NCBI RefSeq assembly: GCF_018446385.1
Contig: NC_056004.1
Coordinates: 30,200,492-30,264,491, forward strand
DNA from: Zingiber officinale
Lineage: Eukaryota; Streptophyta; Magnoliopsida; Zingiberales; Zingiberaceae
Direction of reading: 5' to 3'
DNA length: 64,000 bases
Below are positions 13,716 through 25,241 of this stretch, in pieces. Below the pieces are notes generated by a model that saw only the letters and a list, made by a program, of their open reading frames with translations, made no database searches and had not been told where the DNA came from. Position 1 is the first letter of the stretch. Each line of letters starts with the position of its first letter. Made by a program: the position numbers and the translations under genes.

Positions 13716-16060
13716 ATGTGTTAGAGAGTGTCAACTCCGCTTAGAAGGGTAGTTAACCCAACTTTGAGGAAATTGACACTCAAGGAGCATTTTCAAGGTT
13801 TTTGTTAACCTTTGAAAATGAAATGGAACTATTATTTACTCCTTGAAAGAGTAAAATGTGCCTAGTGGTGAAAATTTGATTTTAATCTTAAAAGGCACAT
13901 ATTGGGAAATTCATAAGAGCTACCAAGTTGGGATTTTGGTATGTTCTTAGAAAATTAAAGGAAATTGAAGCCTTATGTTGAAGTGCCACTCTTGTGGAAA
14001 AATGAAATATGCCAACATTTGAGGATATGCTTAATTTCGACTGGCATAAATTAATCAAGGGAATTAGAAATGCCAATTTAGGCTTTGACATTTTCTTGAA
14101 GCACTTTAGGGCAATCTAGGTTTAAGTTGTAAGTTTAGCTAAGATTTTAAGGATACTTAGATAGTTAATCTAGGTATATTTTATTTATGCTAAATCTTGC
14201 CATGATTGTTTGCCCATCATATGTCATGACATCATGTCTATTTTTGCGTTCATGTTTTATTATGAAAAATCCAAAAATACCATGTCATGACATTCATACA
14301 TCATGTAATTATAGGATATTTTCTTTTGAAAATTATTTCTTTTTGATGTATGTCATAACATTATCATGCATTAAGTTTAATTCCTTGTAATTAAGGACAA
14401 AAAGCATTTAACAACACTTATTAACAAGTGACATCCTAGGTGGGTGTCTAATATCTCCAAAATGCCTAGATAGATATGCATGATCCCTAGATTAGGGCAA
14501 AACCAAAATCTACATCTCACAAAGACCTATAAGATGACTTGTATGTGTTTTAGTGCACATTAGATACAAGTGAGATGTTAGGATGATGAACAAAACTCAA
14601 GATGTTGATTTAGTGCATTCTTTTGAGTTTTAGTTTCATTAAAACACATAGATATGTGTTTTCCCATCATTGGGAAAGCTAATGTACAAGTCATGTGCAT
14701 TATGCCCAAGGAACATGATGGGATATTGGTTTTGAAAAAGTTTTCAAAATGATTTTGGAAAACCTTGGTGAAGGCTATCTTTTGATAGTAATCACCATTG
14801 AATAGTTAGACACAAACTTGAAGAAAACACTAAAGTTTTTGCAAGTTTTCAAGTTTGTGTCAATCTTTGAAAATATGATGTATTTTCATAGAAAGCTATT
14901 TTTCCATGATTAAGTATGCCCTAAATAATGTCTACACGAAATTTCATGATTTTTGGATTTTTGTAGAATTTTCTAGGGGTTTCTGAAGTTGACTGAAATG
15001 GAATTTCAGCAACTATCAGAGCTCCGATCGATCCATGGATCGATTGGAGTGCCCGAATCGATCCGTGGATCGATTCAGAAGGCAATTCGTCCGCGAGCAG
15101 AAGCTCGCTGGATCGATCAGCCGATCGATCCAGGTAATATGAATCGATCAGTGGATCGATTCAGAAAGGTTCAATCGATTGGAACCCAACTCCAATCGAT
15201 CCAAGTTGCTGATTTTGGCTGGGAAGGCCTGATTTCAGCATATTTGAACCTCGTTGAGTCTAGGTAACCATTCCAAATCCCTAAAATACATTTGTATACA
15301 TACAAAGGGTATTTTCATGTGAAAACAAGGATGGATTGGTTAAGGAAGGCTTCATTGAAGTTTAGGTTGAGGTTTGTTTCAAATTTTGAGTATTTGAACC
15401 TCAAAACTTCTAAATCTGGGTTTCCTAAAGGTTTAGGGATTCCAAGTCATTGTTGGTGCAATGACAGAAGTTACCACCATGTCTTTAGGGGGAGGGACTC
15501 TTTAAAGACATGAAAATTTATTTTTCATGAACCTTGGAAGGTGGTTAACCTTCTGTTTGAAAATGCTCAAGGTTGAGCGATTGAACTTTAATGGGGAGTG
15601 GATATCCTCATTGTTCAAGTGTTTTCAAAGGATAATGCTCAAGGATGGGCATTTACCTACATTGGGGGAGAATGTAGGGTGAGGATAATGAAGGGTATGG
15701 GACCTTCAGTATCGTGTTGATCACAATAAGTGATGTTGTGAACAACAATGAGCAACTCTTCAGGGGGAGAGTCTTCAACAGATGAAGTTGTTGAAGTGTG
15801 CCCAAAATTGGAGCATAGGTTGATGTGTGTCCAAAGACGGGTTGATGTGTTTTATTAGTAGGGGGTTGATGTGTGCCAATAGGGGGAGAATGAAAGGAAG
15901 TAAGTTAGGTTTCATTACCTAGAGGGAGTTTACCCTCTTAGGGGGAGAATGAAAAGCTTAACTTATGTGTTCATTACCTAGTGGCGTGAAGAAGGAGGCT
16001 ATAGGATTAGCCTAACTTACATGTGGGATTGTAAGTGTTATTGTGGTATTGTCAAACATC
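13716..16060 (+). other. Non-coding interior of element A where pol is expected
   Basis: About 2.3 kb lie between Gag and the purine tract with no protease, integrase, reverse transcriptase or RNase H motif in any frame. A diverged set of GATCGAT motifs (15018-15205) echoes the LTR palindrome array. Near the end, 'GGGGGAGA' and 'AGGGGGAGAATGAAA' recur (15660-15960). Confidence 0.75.
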
Positions 16061-16073
16061 AAAAAGGGGGAGA
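16061..16073 (+). promoter_or_regulatory. Polypurine tract of element A
   Basis: AAAAAGGGGGAGA lies immediately before the 3' LTR and follows GTCAAACATC. It is the plus-strand primer of reverse transcription. The same tract in element B, on the reverse strand, reads AAAAAGGAGGAGA. Confidence 0.9.
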
Positions 16074-16074
16074 T

Positions 16075-17525
16075 TGTTGGTGCAACATCCCTCAGGTCAA
16101 GGTTGACCTAACCAAGCTGAGTCTTGGTTTGGGTTTAGATGTTTGACAATAAGATATTGATCGAAGAAGAGTCAAGTAAGTCAAGGTTGACTGGATACTT
16201 GACTGGGAAGTCCTAACTGGCAAGTTAGGCAGAAGGAAGTCCTAGTGAGTGAAGCTAGGCAGAAGGAAATCCTAGTGAGTGAAGCTAGGTGAAAGTCCTG
16301 GTGAGTGAAGCCAGGTGAAAGTCCTAGTGAGTGAAGCTAGGCAGATGGAAAGTCCTAGTGAGTGAAGCTAGGCAGATGGAAAACCCTAGTGAGTGAAGCT
16401 AGGTGAAAGTCCTGGTGAGTGAAGCCAGGCAAGGAAGGAAATCCAGATGGATCAAGGATGATCGGACATCTGGTTTTGGTGGAAGTCCAAGTAGGTCAAA
16501 GGATTGACTGGATACTTGGCAAGGAAGGAAGTCCAGATGGGTCAAGGTTGACCAGACATCTGGTGGGAGTCCAAGTAGGTCAATGGAGTGACCGGATACT
16601 TGGCACGACGAGTAAAAGTCCAAGTGGGTCAAAGGGATTGACCGGACACTTGGTGGGGAGTCCTAGCAGGTCAAGGGAGTGACCAGATGCGAGGCATGAT
16701 GTACCAACAGGTCAAGGTTGACCGGATGTTGGTTAGGGAGGTTTGGGACTTGGTTTTGGGCAAAATCTAATGCCGGATCGATCCGTGGATCGATCCAGCC
16801 GTGGATCGATCGCACCGATCCGTTCTTGATAAAAGCTCGGATCGATCCGTGGATCGATCCAGAGGTCACGATCGATCAGCCGATCGACGCGGCTGCTTCG
16901 CGCGATAAGCGCCGGATCGATCCGTGGATCGATCCAGCGCTTCTCGATCAGACGCTCGGATCGATCCGTGGATCGATCCAGCCCCCCGATCGATTCGGAA
17001 CATTCGAATCGATCGGGATCCGACCGCTGGCGCGGGTTTAAAGCCGCAGGCGAGCGTGGTCTTCGGTATTGCTTTACGAGCTCTTCTCAGATTCATTCCA
17101 GCTCCTCCACAGCTCTCTACAAGCACGTGATCGCCAGTTCTTGAAGGTTCTTGGAGGCTTTCCAAGTCAAGAGGCGGATCTATTGCAAGAGGAAGAAGTT
17201 AGGGTTAGGGTTTTTACTGCACATCTTGTAAGCTTTTGCTTAACTTGTATTTCCCTTTCTTCTTCTTGTACTGAGAGTCTTGTAGGGCTTCTCCGCCCTC
17301 GGTAGTTACCGAAAAGGAGTGTTTCATAGTGGAGGGTACGTGCGTGGTATGGATCCTTGGACTAGTCACCTCTTGTGAGGTGGATACCAAGTAAACCAAC
17401 CTTGTTAGCGTTGTGTGATTTGTTTCTGTATTTTCCGCTGCATATCCTTGAAGAAACAAGCAACGCCAAGCGACGAGCACGCGACGAGCTATTCACCCCC
17501 CCTCTAGCTACTTTTGGTCCTAACA
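16075..17525 (+). repeat. Element A 3' LTR
   Basis: It is 1451 bp, from TGTTGG to CCTAACA, nearly identical to the 5' LTR except for the spacers within the GGATCGATCC array (16775-17020) and a shorter poly-C run (17497-17502 against 11806-11818). Confidence 0.93.
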
Positions 17526-17536
17526 GTCACCTCTTA

Positions 17537-18821
17537 GGGCGCGTTTGGTTCAAGGTTATTGTTGATAACCTTGGTAGGTTATCAACAAAAACCTTATTTG
17601 GTTTAGGTAATGTGTGATTCCTGGTAATGAGTGATTCCCGCCACGTCAGCAATTTGGGAATACAACCAGGAATCAGAAAACCTTGAAAGCCTAAGATTTT
17701 CTACGATTCCGGGGTTATCATATTATTATTTCCAAAATTACCCACCCACCACAAATAGGCTCCTACATCCACGGGAGGACAAGAAGATCCGTCTTATCGA
17801 CGCGCAGTACTTTGTGCGCCGAGTGCTTTGTGCACTGCGACAACCTCGCCGAGGAGCTCGGCGGAGTAACCGTCGGAGAGCAGGGGTCGAGCTCGGGTAG
17901 GAGGCTGCGGACAGTCTCGTACAAGTTGAGCTGGCCGAAGAGGCGCTCCGGGCTGTGGTCGCCGCAGGCGATGGCTGTGGCGAAGGAGACAATCTCGGCG
18001 GTGGTGGGAGCGCAGGAAACGTAGAACGCAAGATCGGCGTAGTAAGGGGGCACGGAAGTGAACACGCGACCACAAAGGCATTGCTCGCTGGGGATCAAGA
18101 TAAGGAAGACCATCCGCGCCACCTCCCCCTAGCAGGGGATCTCGTCCTCCATCTCCTCCCATGGGACGGTAAGGTATCCTCCTTCAGGGGGCGAGAGGAG
18201 GCCGAGGCGAGCGATCGACTCCTCCATGAAGGCGCGGCGGAAGCTAGCATAGATCTCCACGCACTCGCGGTCGAATCCGACTGCCACCATCCGCCGAGCG
18301 ATGTCTTTGAGGTCATAAACAGAGCCGGAGGAAGGGTTGTCGGTGACGAAGCTCACGATCCCGTCGAGGAGCCCGTTGAGATCGAAGTCCGGGAAGGGGG
18401 AGAAGCTGTCGAAGGTCTGGTTTAGCGCTTCCTCATAGGTCAAGGCTCTGGCGAGCCCTCCAGCGCCGAGAACGGACGAGAGGCGGCGAGGTTACGGATC
18501 CTGAGGGGTAGAAGCGACTGCCTGGCCTCGGCCCTTTTTCCGGGGGAGGAGGAAGAGGAAGAGAAGTCCCGGGAGAGAAGAGAAGTCACGGCAAGGAAGA
18601 AGAGAAGTCACGGGAGAGAAGAGATAAAAAGATTTTCATTCAATTAAATTAATTCAAAAAATTAAAGGGTAAATTAGTAAATGTAAAACTAAGTAATTGC
18701 ATAATCTCAGTTGAACCAAACACCTAATAAGTTATGTTATATTCCCCATAACCTTGGTTATATGATTACCTGGTAATCACATAACCAAGGTTATAGATGA
18801 TGACTTGAACCAAACGCGCCC
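17537..18821. mobile_element. Harbinger-type element carrying a gene fragment (Pack-type), 1285 bp
   Basis: It has perfect 18-bp terminal inverted repeats, GGGCGCGTTTGGTTCAAG at 17537-17554 and its complement at 18804-18821, and a TTA target duplication (17534-17536, 18822-18824). The GGGC.CGTTTGG-like ends and the TTA duplication are typical of the PIF/Harbinger (Tourist) group. No transposase is inside; a GC-rich piece of an EXO70 gene (about 17800-18500) is, flanked by AT-rich subterminal DNA with inner inverted repeats around AACCTTGG/CCAAGGTT. It inserted into the left LTR of element B. Confidence 0.88.
17800..18443 (-). pseudogene. EXO70 exocyst-subunit gene fragment inside the Harbinger-type element
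   Basis: EXO70 proteins are exocyst subunits that tether secretory vesicles to the plasma membrane. The reverse strand from 18443 reads with EXO70 spacing: VYDLKDIARRMVAVGFDREC then VEIYASFRRAFMEESIARLG, corresponding to the conserved 'DL..IA.RM...GY..EC...Y...R......L..LG'. A TAG stop at 18129-18131 falls where the family usually has Trp (TGG). The same frame continues with MVFLILIPSEQCLCGRVF and SPERLFGQLNLYETVRSLLP. A frame change near 17885 moves the match to LLSDGYSAELLGEVVAVHK. The fragment covers only the N-terminal to middle part of the family. It is broken and probably not functional as protein. Confidence 0.8.
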
Positions 18822-19076
18822 TTAGGGTTTTCCTCCACCTAGGGTTACCACCCCCTAGGACCTAAGGTTGTCACGCCTTAGGGTTTTCCTTCACCTAGAG
18901 TTACCGTCCCCTAGAACCTAAGGTTACCACTCCTTAGGATTTTCACCTGCCTAACCGCAGTTAGGACTTTCCTGAAACACTTATTCAAGTACGTTAGACA
19001 ACAATTAATCTTAACTTTGAACCCTTTGTCATTATCAAAACTCGGGTTCGATCGTCGGATGATTCCTGCACCAACA

Positions 19077-19560
19077 ATCTCCTCCTTTTTGATTATGACA
19101 ACCGAAATTCAAAGTTAAGTAAAAAAATACAATAATGATCTTCAAAGTTTAAGTAAGACGCATAAGCAGACTTAAGTAAATAAATGAAACAAACTTAAGT
19201 CTTTAACGATGTAAGGCTCCCCCTTAATAAGAGCCCTTTAGTTTGAATAATTTGAACTTTAAGTTGCTTTGAATTTTCCTACTATAAGAGCCCTTTAATT
19301 TCAATAATTTGAATTTTAAGTTGCTTTGAATTTTCCTACTCTCCCCCTTTGCCATACATCAAAATAAACAAGGGGGTAACAGGGAATTTGTGATTAATGA
19401 CCTTAGCTTTGACTTTTCAAAAAATATTTAGAAAAGATAACGACCTTAATATAAATAGAGGGATAAAGACTTAGCTTTTTGAAATTAATAGTCTTGTAAA
19501 ACATTTAGCTAAGTAAATGTTTAAGGATTCACAAGAGATCTTTTAAGATAGCTTTAAAAG
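19077..19560 (-). other. 3' interior of element B with its polypurine tract
   Basis: The reverse complement of 19077-19092 gives AAAAAGGAGGAGAT directly next to the LTR, the polypurine tract. The rest is non-coding, with two near copies of 'AAGAGCCCTTTA' (19219 and 19287). Confidence 0.75.
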
Positions 19561-20910
19561 ATTAAGTTTGAAAATAACTTTAGCTAAGGAAAAACTATTT
19601 TTGACTTTGAAAAGTAACTTAGCTAATTTTGAAATAGTTTTGAAAAATTACTCAGTAAATTTTGACAGACTTTTGAAGAAATACTTAGTAAAGTTTGATA
19701 AGCTTTTGAAGAAATACTTAGTAATTTTTGAAAAAGTTTTTGAAGAAAAACTTAGTTAAATTAAAAAAAAACCTTTTTGAAAAACTACTTAGCTAAATTT
19801 TGAAAAAACCTTTTTTGAAATACTTAGTTAAATTTAAAAAACAACTTGGCTTTAAAAAGATATTGATAAAAACTTAGTTAAGATAATAAACAGTTTAAAG
19901 CTTAATTAAAAAATTTATTTTTCTAGATAAAAATAATTGGATTTGCTTTAACTTTTCAAAGAGTTTAACTGTTAAATAAAAAAAACTTGGCTTGACTCCA
20001 CTCACTCCCCCTTAATTAATGTCAAAATAAATCTCTAGGGTTCTAGAGTCCAAACATGTAATATATAAAAACATAATAGATATTTTATATTTTTCTAATT
20101 TTTCATCTCACCATTTTAGGTTATCAGGCATGTTCAACTTATGAATGAGTGTGAGATGAAATTATTTTTATTTTAAATTGATATTTAAAATAAGTTTGAG
20201 TATGACTTTCAAATGAGTAACACATTTAAAATTTTGAAAATTGAGTTTGAAATTATAATTTGAACATGTGGTTTGAAAATTAGTTATGATTTAAAAATTA
20301 ATAATCATTAGCCTTTTTTTTTAAATGATAACAAATCAGATTTTGAGATAATTTTTAAATAGATTTTCAAATTGATTTTTAAAATTATATTTAAATGATT
20401 TTCAAAGGAATTTTAAAATTATTTTTAAATGATTTTCAAAGGAATTTTTAAAATTGATTTTCAAAGGGATTTAAAATAATTTTTAAATTGACTTTCAAAG
20501 AGATTTTTAAAATAATTTTTAAATGATTTTAAAGGTTTTTTAAAATAATTTTTAAATGATTTTAAAGGTTTTTTAAAATAATTTTTAAATTGATTTTCAA
20601 GAGGATTTTTAAAATAATTTTAAATTGGTTTTCAAAGGTTTTTTTAAAATAATTTTTAAATGATTTTCAAAGGTTTTTTAAAATAATTTTTAAATTGATT
20701 TTCAAAGGGATTTTTAAAATATTTTTTAAATGATTTTCAAAAGGATTTTTTAAAATATTTTTTTAGAAATTTTTAAAATGATTTTTAAAGAAATTTTTTA
20801 AAATGTTTTTTTAAGAAATTTTTAAAATGTTTTTTTAATGAATTTTTAAAATGATTTTTAAAGAAATTTTAAAATGATTTTTAAAGACATTTTAAAAATG
20901 ACTAATTAAT
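19560..20910. repeat. AT-rich degenerate tandem repeats in element B
   Basis: Units such as 'GATTTTCAAAGGAATTTTTA' followed by 'AAATAATTTTTAAAT' (about 35-40 bp) repeat from 20340 to 20890. Variants of 'TTTTGAAGAAATACTTAGTA' repeat from 19560 to 19800. No protein is encoded. It occupies the place of pol. Confidence 0.8.
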
Positions 20911-21616
20911 TTTGATTACGTTGATTTAATTGAATTAAATTGTTGATTATTTTGACTAAATACATTCTAGATCCATCTCACCCGATTCTAAGTTATCAAT
21001 CAAGAAATCCTATAATTTTGTGAGATGAATTAGGTTCAATTATAGGATTTGGTTTAACTTTATGTTAGATTCAAGTTTAGTTTTGGGCTCAATAAATAGG
21101 TATTCTCTGGATAAACTTCTGGGCTATGGTGAGTCACTTGGACATCATTAAAATGACCATGCCTTCGAGATTTTCCAAATAGTTCTATCCACTGAACTGA
21201 ATACAAAACCTTGGTCTAACTGGTTAGGATCCATAAAGGGTAGCTTCGGTTAGTTCCACTTAACCAAATGCACTAGGTCGAAGTCATATCTTCCTAGACA
21301 TGCATAGACTAACTTCCCTAACGTACTATTATCCAAAATTTCACCAGTACCATAGGTCAAGTTAAACTTGTTCCCTTTCTAATTAGTTCTAATTACCCTG
21401 CGGGGTAGCTTGATTTAGGTTACTCTGTCGGGTAGGTTAGTTTTGGAGGTGCCAGCTATTCTAGAGCCTCCCCCTACATTATTGATAATTTTTTTTTTAA
21501 ATTTATAAATTAGATTTGAGTTATATTCCTTTGATGGTTTATCTTATTATTTGGATAGTTTTCCTATTTGCTCCCCCTGTATCATAGCCTCGATATGGCT
21601 TATCAAGGTAATGTAC
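20910..21616. other. Non-coding interior of element B between repeat and gag
   Basis: There is no domain or ORF of note. Two related 'CTGCGGGGTAG' / 'CTCTGTCGGGTAG' motifs occur at about 21399 and 21424. I see no reverse transcriptase or integrase remnant. Confidence 0.6.
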
Positions 21617-22758
21617 TTAATCATTGGGAACCCAATATTGACCAAGTCTAACTTGATTGACCAGGTTGGACTTGGGTACCCATGCTTGGACTATCTTACT
21701 ATTTGGTCTGTTAATAAGCGATAAATATGAACGAAATTTCTTTTTAGCTTTAAATCCTAGTCCGAATTTGTTGTAAATGGCTCGCTGCTTTTCAAGAATC
21801 AGATCCAGATTCTTGGAACCCAACGTGAATCGTTCCAATGTGTCTTTAAGTTCTTTAACTTGTGTTTTCAAATTGAAATTTTCTTCCTCAAGTTGTTGGA
21901 CTTGAGTTGAATTTCCAATTTGAATTGGCTCGGTCAAGGAACTCGAGTCAGTCACTTCCTTAAGGGTTGTTACTTGCTTTAGGAGTGACTTGACCCGGAT
22001 GTTGGATTTAGCCAACTTCTTTAATAAATAAGGAACTAAGTTCTTTAAATCGTCTAGATTCTCTATATTAATACCAGAAATTACAGAGCTTACAGTGGGT
22101 TTCGGTCCTTTGGAAACGGATACGGATCCGTGACTTCGTTCTGACTCGTTTTCTGATTTGCCCTCGGTTTCTAAATCGGACTCGAACTCAGACTCGGTTT
22201 CACAACATGTGCTAGTACTGGTAGAGCGAGGAGGCTAGATTATTCTTCTTCATCGGATTCGGATTCGTCTGACGACTCGGATCATGTAGCCTTCAGTGCT
22301 TTCTTCGTCTTGCTTGTTCCTGCAAATAATGCAACACCTTTCTCGGCCGGAGTAGTATTAGTCTGCTCAAATAATTTGTCTATTAAATTACACTTACTTA
22401 CTTTCATGTCTGATGTACTCTCGTGTAGCTTGATCAACTTTTTCCATAACTCCTTTGCACTTGACAAGGGGCCGACGTGGTTCAACTCTTCATTGGTTAA
22501 GCCGCACTGGAGTGTATACGTTGCTTTGACATTTGCCTCGACCTTCTTGATTTGATTTGTATCCCAGTTCTCATATGGAATTAGTTTGCCGACGCCGTCA
22601 GTTGGTAGTTCCAGCCCGGTTTTGATGATCATCCAAGCTTCGAAATTAATTTGAAGGTACGCCTCCATCTGTCCCTTCCAGTAGTCGAAATCTTTTCCGA
22701 TGAAAAGCGGAGGTCGGGCTGTGCTGTAGCCTTCTTGATGGGCCATAAATTCTTGCAC
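21617..22758 (-). pseudogene. Copia Gag (SIRE-like) of element B, interrupted
   Basis: The N-terminal part (22758-22282, 158 aa) starts at an ATG and shows GYSTARPPLFIGKDFDYWKG, a Gag signature of plant copia elements, then NEELNHVGPLSSAKELWKKL. The C-terminal part (22015-21617) has a coiled coil (VQQLEEENFNLKTQVKELKD), the SIRE-type motif GSKNLDLILEKQRA, and NSKIVQAWVPKSNL. Between them (22281-22016) stops and frame changes break the frame, and no zinc knuckle is visible. Gag packages element RNA; this copy is disabled. Confidence 0.85.
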
Positions 22759-23062
22759 AAGGAAAAAAAACTTGTCCCAGGATTTGATCCTGTATTAGTA
22801 GTGCGGGAGAAGGATAAAAATAACAATTCACTAATTTCGAGAAAAAATAATAAAATATTAAAAATATATTATTTCAATTTATTTTTTGAAAATATGATAT
22901 TTTATCAATACTAATAAGTGGTGAAGAGATGAAAATGAGTTTTTCAAAAACAGTTTTGGAGGGAAAAAAATGAAAGGCGTAAGGTTTTATTTTTACTCTA
23001 AACGAACGAGAAAGCGACGAAAAAATGCTCGAACGGTAGTTGTACCAATTCAAAGCAACCCC
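22759..23062 (-). other. Leader region of element B
   Basis: This is non-coding DNA between the primer-binding site and gag in minus orientation, AT-rich around 22830-22960. No ORF with support. Confidence 0.6.
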
Positions 23063-23074
23063 GCTCTGATAATA
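23063..23074 (-). promoter_or_regulatory. Primer-binding site of element B
   Basis: The reverse strand reads TATTATCAGAGC next to the 5' LTR, close to the copia consensus TGGTATCAGAGC that pairs with initiator methionine tRNA. Two bases near its start differ. Confidence 0.85.
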
Positions 23075-23339
23075 ATTGTTGGATCGAGATGCGCTAGAGA
23101 GGGGGGGGTGAATAGCGCTCGTGGCTTCCACACAATTCAAATTCAGAAATCGTTCGAGTAAATGCAGTGGAAATAGAAAGAAAAACAACACACGAACACA
23201 AGCTATTTACTTGGTTCGGAGCCTAGGGTGACTCCTACTCCAAGGCCCGCGATCGTTGATCACTTTCTGTGGGCAACAACTATATCGCGCAAATTCAGTT
23301 ACAAAAGTATTACAGTTTAACAGTATTAAACGTTGTACC

Positions 23340-24374
23340 TGTTGGAACCCCAAGGTTGTTTTGGTGTGATCAACAAGTTAAGTTAGGTCCTGCGTTGTTT
23401 CTAACCTTGTGTCTAAGTGTGCAGGAACTTAGGAGCACAGGTACTCGAGCGGAAGACGCAGCTAGTGAGAAGGACGGCACGCGGTGCGTCCGAGGGACGA
23501 GGTGCTGCGGAAGAGTACCCCGGTGGACGAGAAGGAAACGTGTGGTGGATCCGAGGGACGAAAGCCGGAGCGGAAGATTGCTCGGGGAGCAAGAGACGCA
23601 ACTAGCGAGAAGGTCGGCACGGGGTGCGACTGAGGGACGAAGACTGCGGATGAGTACGCTGGTGGACGAGAAGGAAACACGCGGCGATTCCGAGGGACGA
23701 GAAGCCGGAGCGGAAGGCTGCTCGAGAAGACCGGAAGTTGGGTTCGGGTGAGCCCTTTTCCGGATGGTAGAAATCACTCAAGCGAGCGGATCCGGAGGAG
23801 AAGAACTGGACCGAGGCGGGACTGAACCAGAGAAGTGGTCCCGGATGAAAAAGTCAACTCTGTTGACTTTCGGGGTCCGGGGCGTCCGGAGCTGACCGAG
23901 GCGCCCGGAACCCTTCCGAGCGCCCAGACGAGTAAAGTTGACCAAATCGAGATTTATCTCGATTTGAACGTTGGGGGATAAGTTTTATCCCTCCTAGGGC
24001 GCCCGGAACCCTTCCAAGCGCCCCGACCAAGGCTATAAATATAGCCTTGGTCCAGAAGCTTTTGAACGAACACTGAATTGTAATTCCAACGCTTGTAAGC
24101 TTTAGTCTAGAGTTAAGCTTTTGTTTTCTGCACTTCAACGCTGTACGATGCTTTTCCGCCAGAAGGAGTTTTTAAGTGAGCTTGATCTTCCTTGGATTAA
24201 CAACCACATCGATTGTAACCAAGTAAACCTTTTGTGCCTCGCTTTTTCTTTATGCTTTTAATTTATCAGCTTACTTTATATATGCAAGTGTTAGTTTAAA
24301 GAGTTCGAGGAGGGTTTGTCTTTTGTGTTTACAGAATATCCAACCCCCTCCTAGCCGGTCGCAACAGTCCTACA
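23340..24374 (+). mobile_element. Solo LTR D, 1035 bp
   Basis: It runs TGTTGG...CCTACA with a perfect TSD GTACC (23335-23339, 24375-24379). It is related to solo LTR E (59470-60364) and to the older copy K (32257-33258): all share 'TGATCAAC', 'GTTAGGTCCTGCGTTGT' and a GGACG-rich section. A TATA box, GCTATAAATATAGC, is at 24032-24045, preceded by repeated GGCGCCCGGAACCCTTCC motifs. Confidence 0.93.
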
Positions 24375-25241
24375 GTACCGACAACTAAAATTGAAGATTT
24401 GAAGCTATGGGTCGTCGGGCACTTGTAGCAGTACTTCTGAGTCGTCTTGTTCGCAGCACACAGGAGAAGATTGCTTTTCTATTCATTGTTTTAACCTACT
24501 CCTCAACTACCCCTTTTAAACAGTGCTGGAGGCGCCTCAAAGCCCTTCCGAGACGCCTCAAAGCATCCAAGTCAGCCGCGTGGATTAGCCCTGAAATCTT
24601 CTCCTCTGATCTACTTGAAGGCGCTTCCAAGCTGGTCCAAGGCGCCTCCAAGCTGCGGTCCAAGACGCCTCCAGCTCAGTCCGAGGCGCCTCCAGCTCTG
24701 CCGCACAAACTTCAGCTCCTTTGCACCCAAGGCGCCTCCAAGCTCCATGGAGGCGCCTCGGACACTGTTCATCCGAGGCTGACCTTGCTCATTTGTCCCT
24801 GCAAAGCATGTTAGTTCACAAAACACACACATACCCTGCAAGACAAAGTTAACACACATAAAATATAGTAAAAGCAGTATTTGACAATCGTCGGATTGTT
24901 CGGGTCTAACTTCGGATCTCCGATCGAAAACCCTAGGTCGACCCGACGCCTACTGTTCCCTCTACGGGGAACACGTCCTCACCTACTCCCCTCAGGAGAG
25001 ATTACCTAATGCCAACCCGGTCCTCCAGATCGACTGGACTTTCTGCCTAGGGTTACCACCCCCTAGGACCTAGGGTTACCGCTCTCTAGGGTTTTTCTCC
25101 ACCTAGGGTTACCACCCCCTAGGACCTAAGGTTATCCCCCTTAAGATTTTTCTCCATCTAGGGTTACCACCCCCTAGCACTTAAAGTTATCCCCTTAAGA
25201 TTTTCCTACCACCTCCTAGGACCTAAGCTTGTCGCCCCTTA

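Larger units (their letters stand above)
10395..17525 (+). mobile_element. Element A: young gag-only copia (SIRE-like) retrotransposon, 7.1 kb
   Basis: The perfect TSD GTCAC lies at 10390-10394 and 17526-17530. The LTRs (10395-11841 and 16075-17525) differ at only a handful of positions outside one array, so the insertion is recent. The left LTR begins TATTGG where the right begins TGTTGG, a single change in the terminal TG. A primer-binding site, a gag gene and a purine tract are present. About 2.3 kb after gag lacks any pol homology, so movement would have needed enzymes from a related full element. Confidence 0.95.
9269..19076 (-). repeat. Element B left (3') LTR, split by two insertions
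   Basis: The LTR pieces are 9269-10394, 17531-17536 and 18825-19076. Element A (10395-17525) and the EXO70-carrying Harbinger-type element (17537-18821) split it. Inside are a GAGGCGCCTC-type palindrome array (about 9670-9900), a minus-strand TATA-like TTTAAAAGGGG (9656-9667) and roughly 55-60 bp tandem repeats built on 'CCTAGGGTTACCACCCCCTA' (about 10190-10394 and 18825-18950). Confidence 0.9.
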
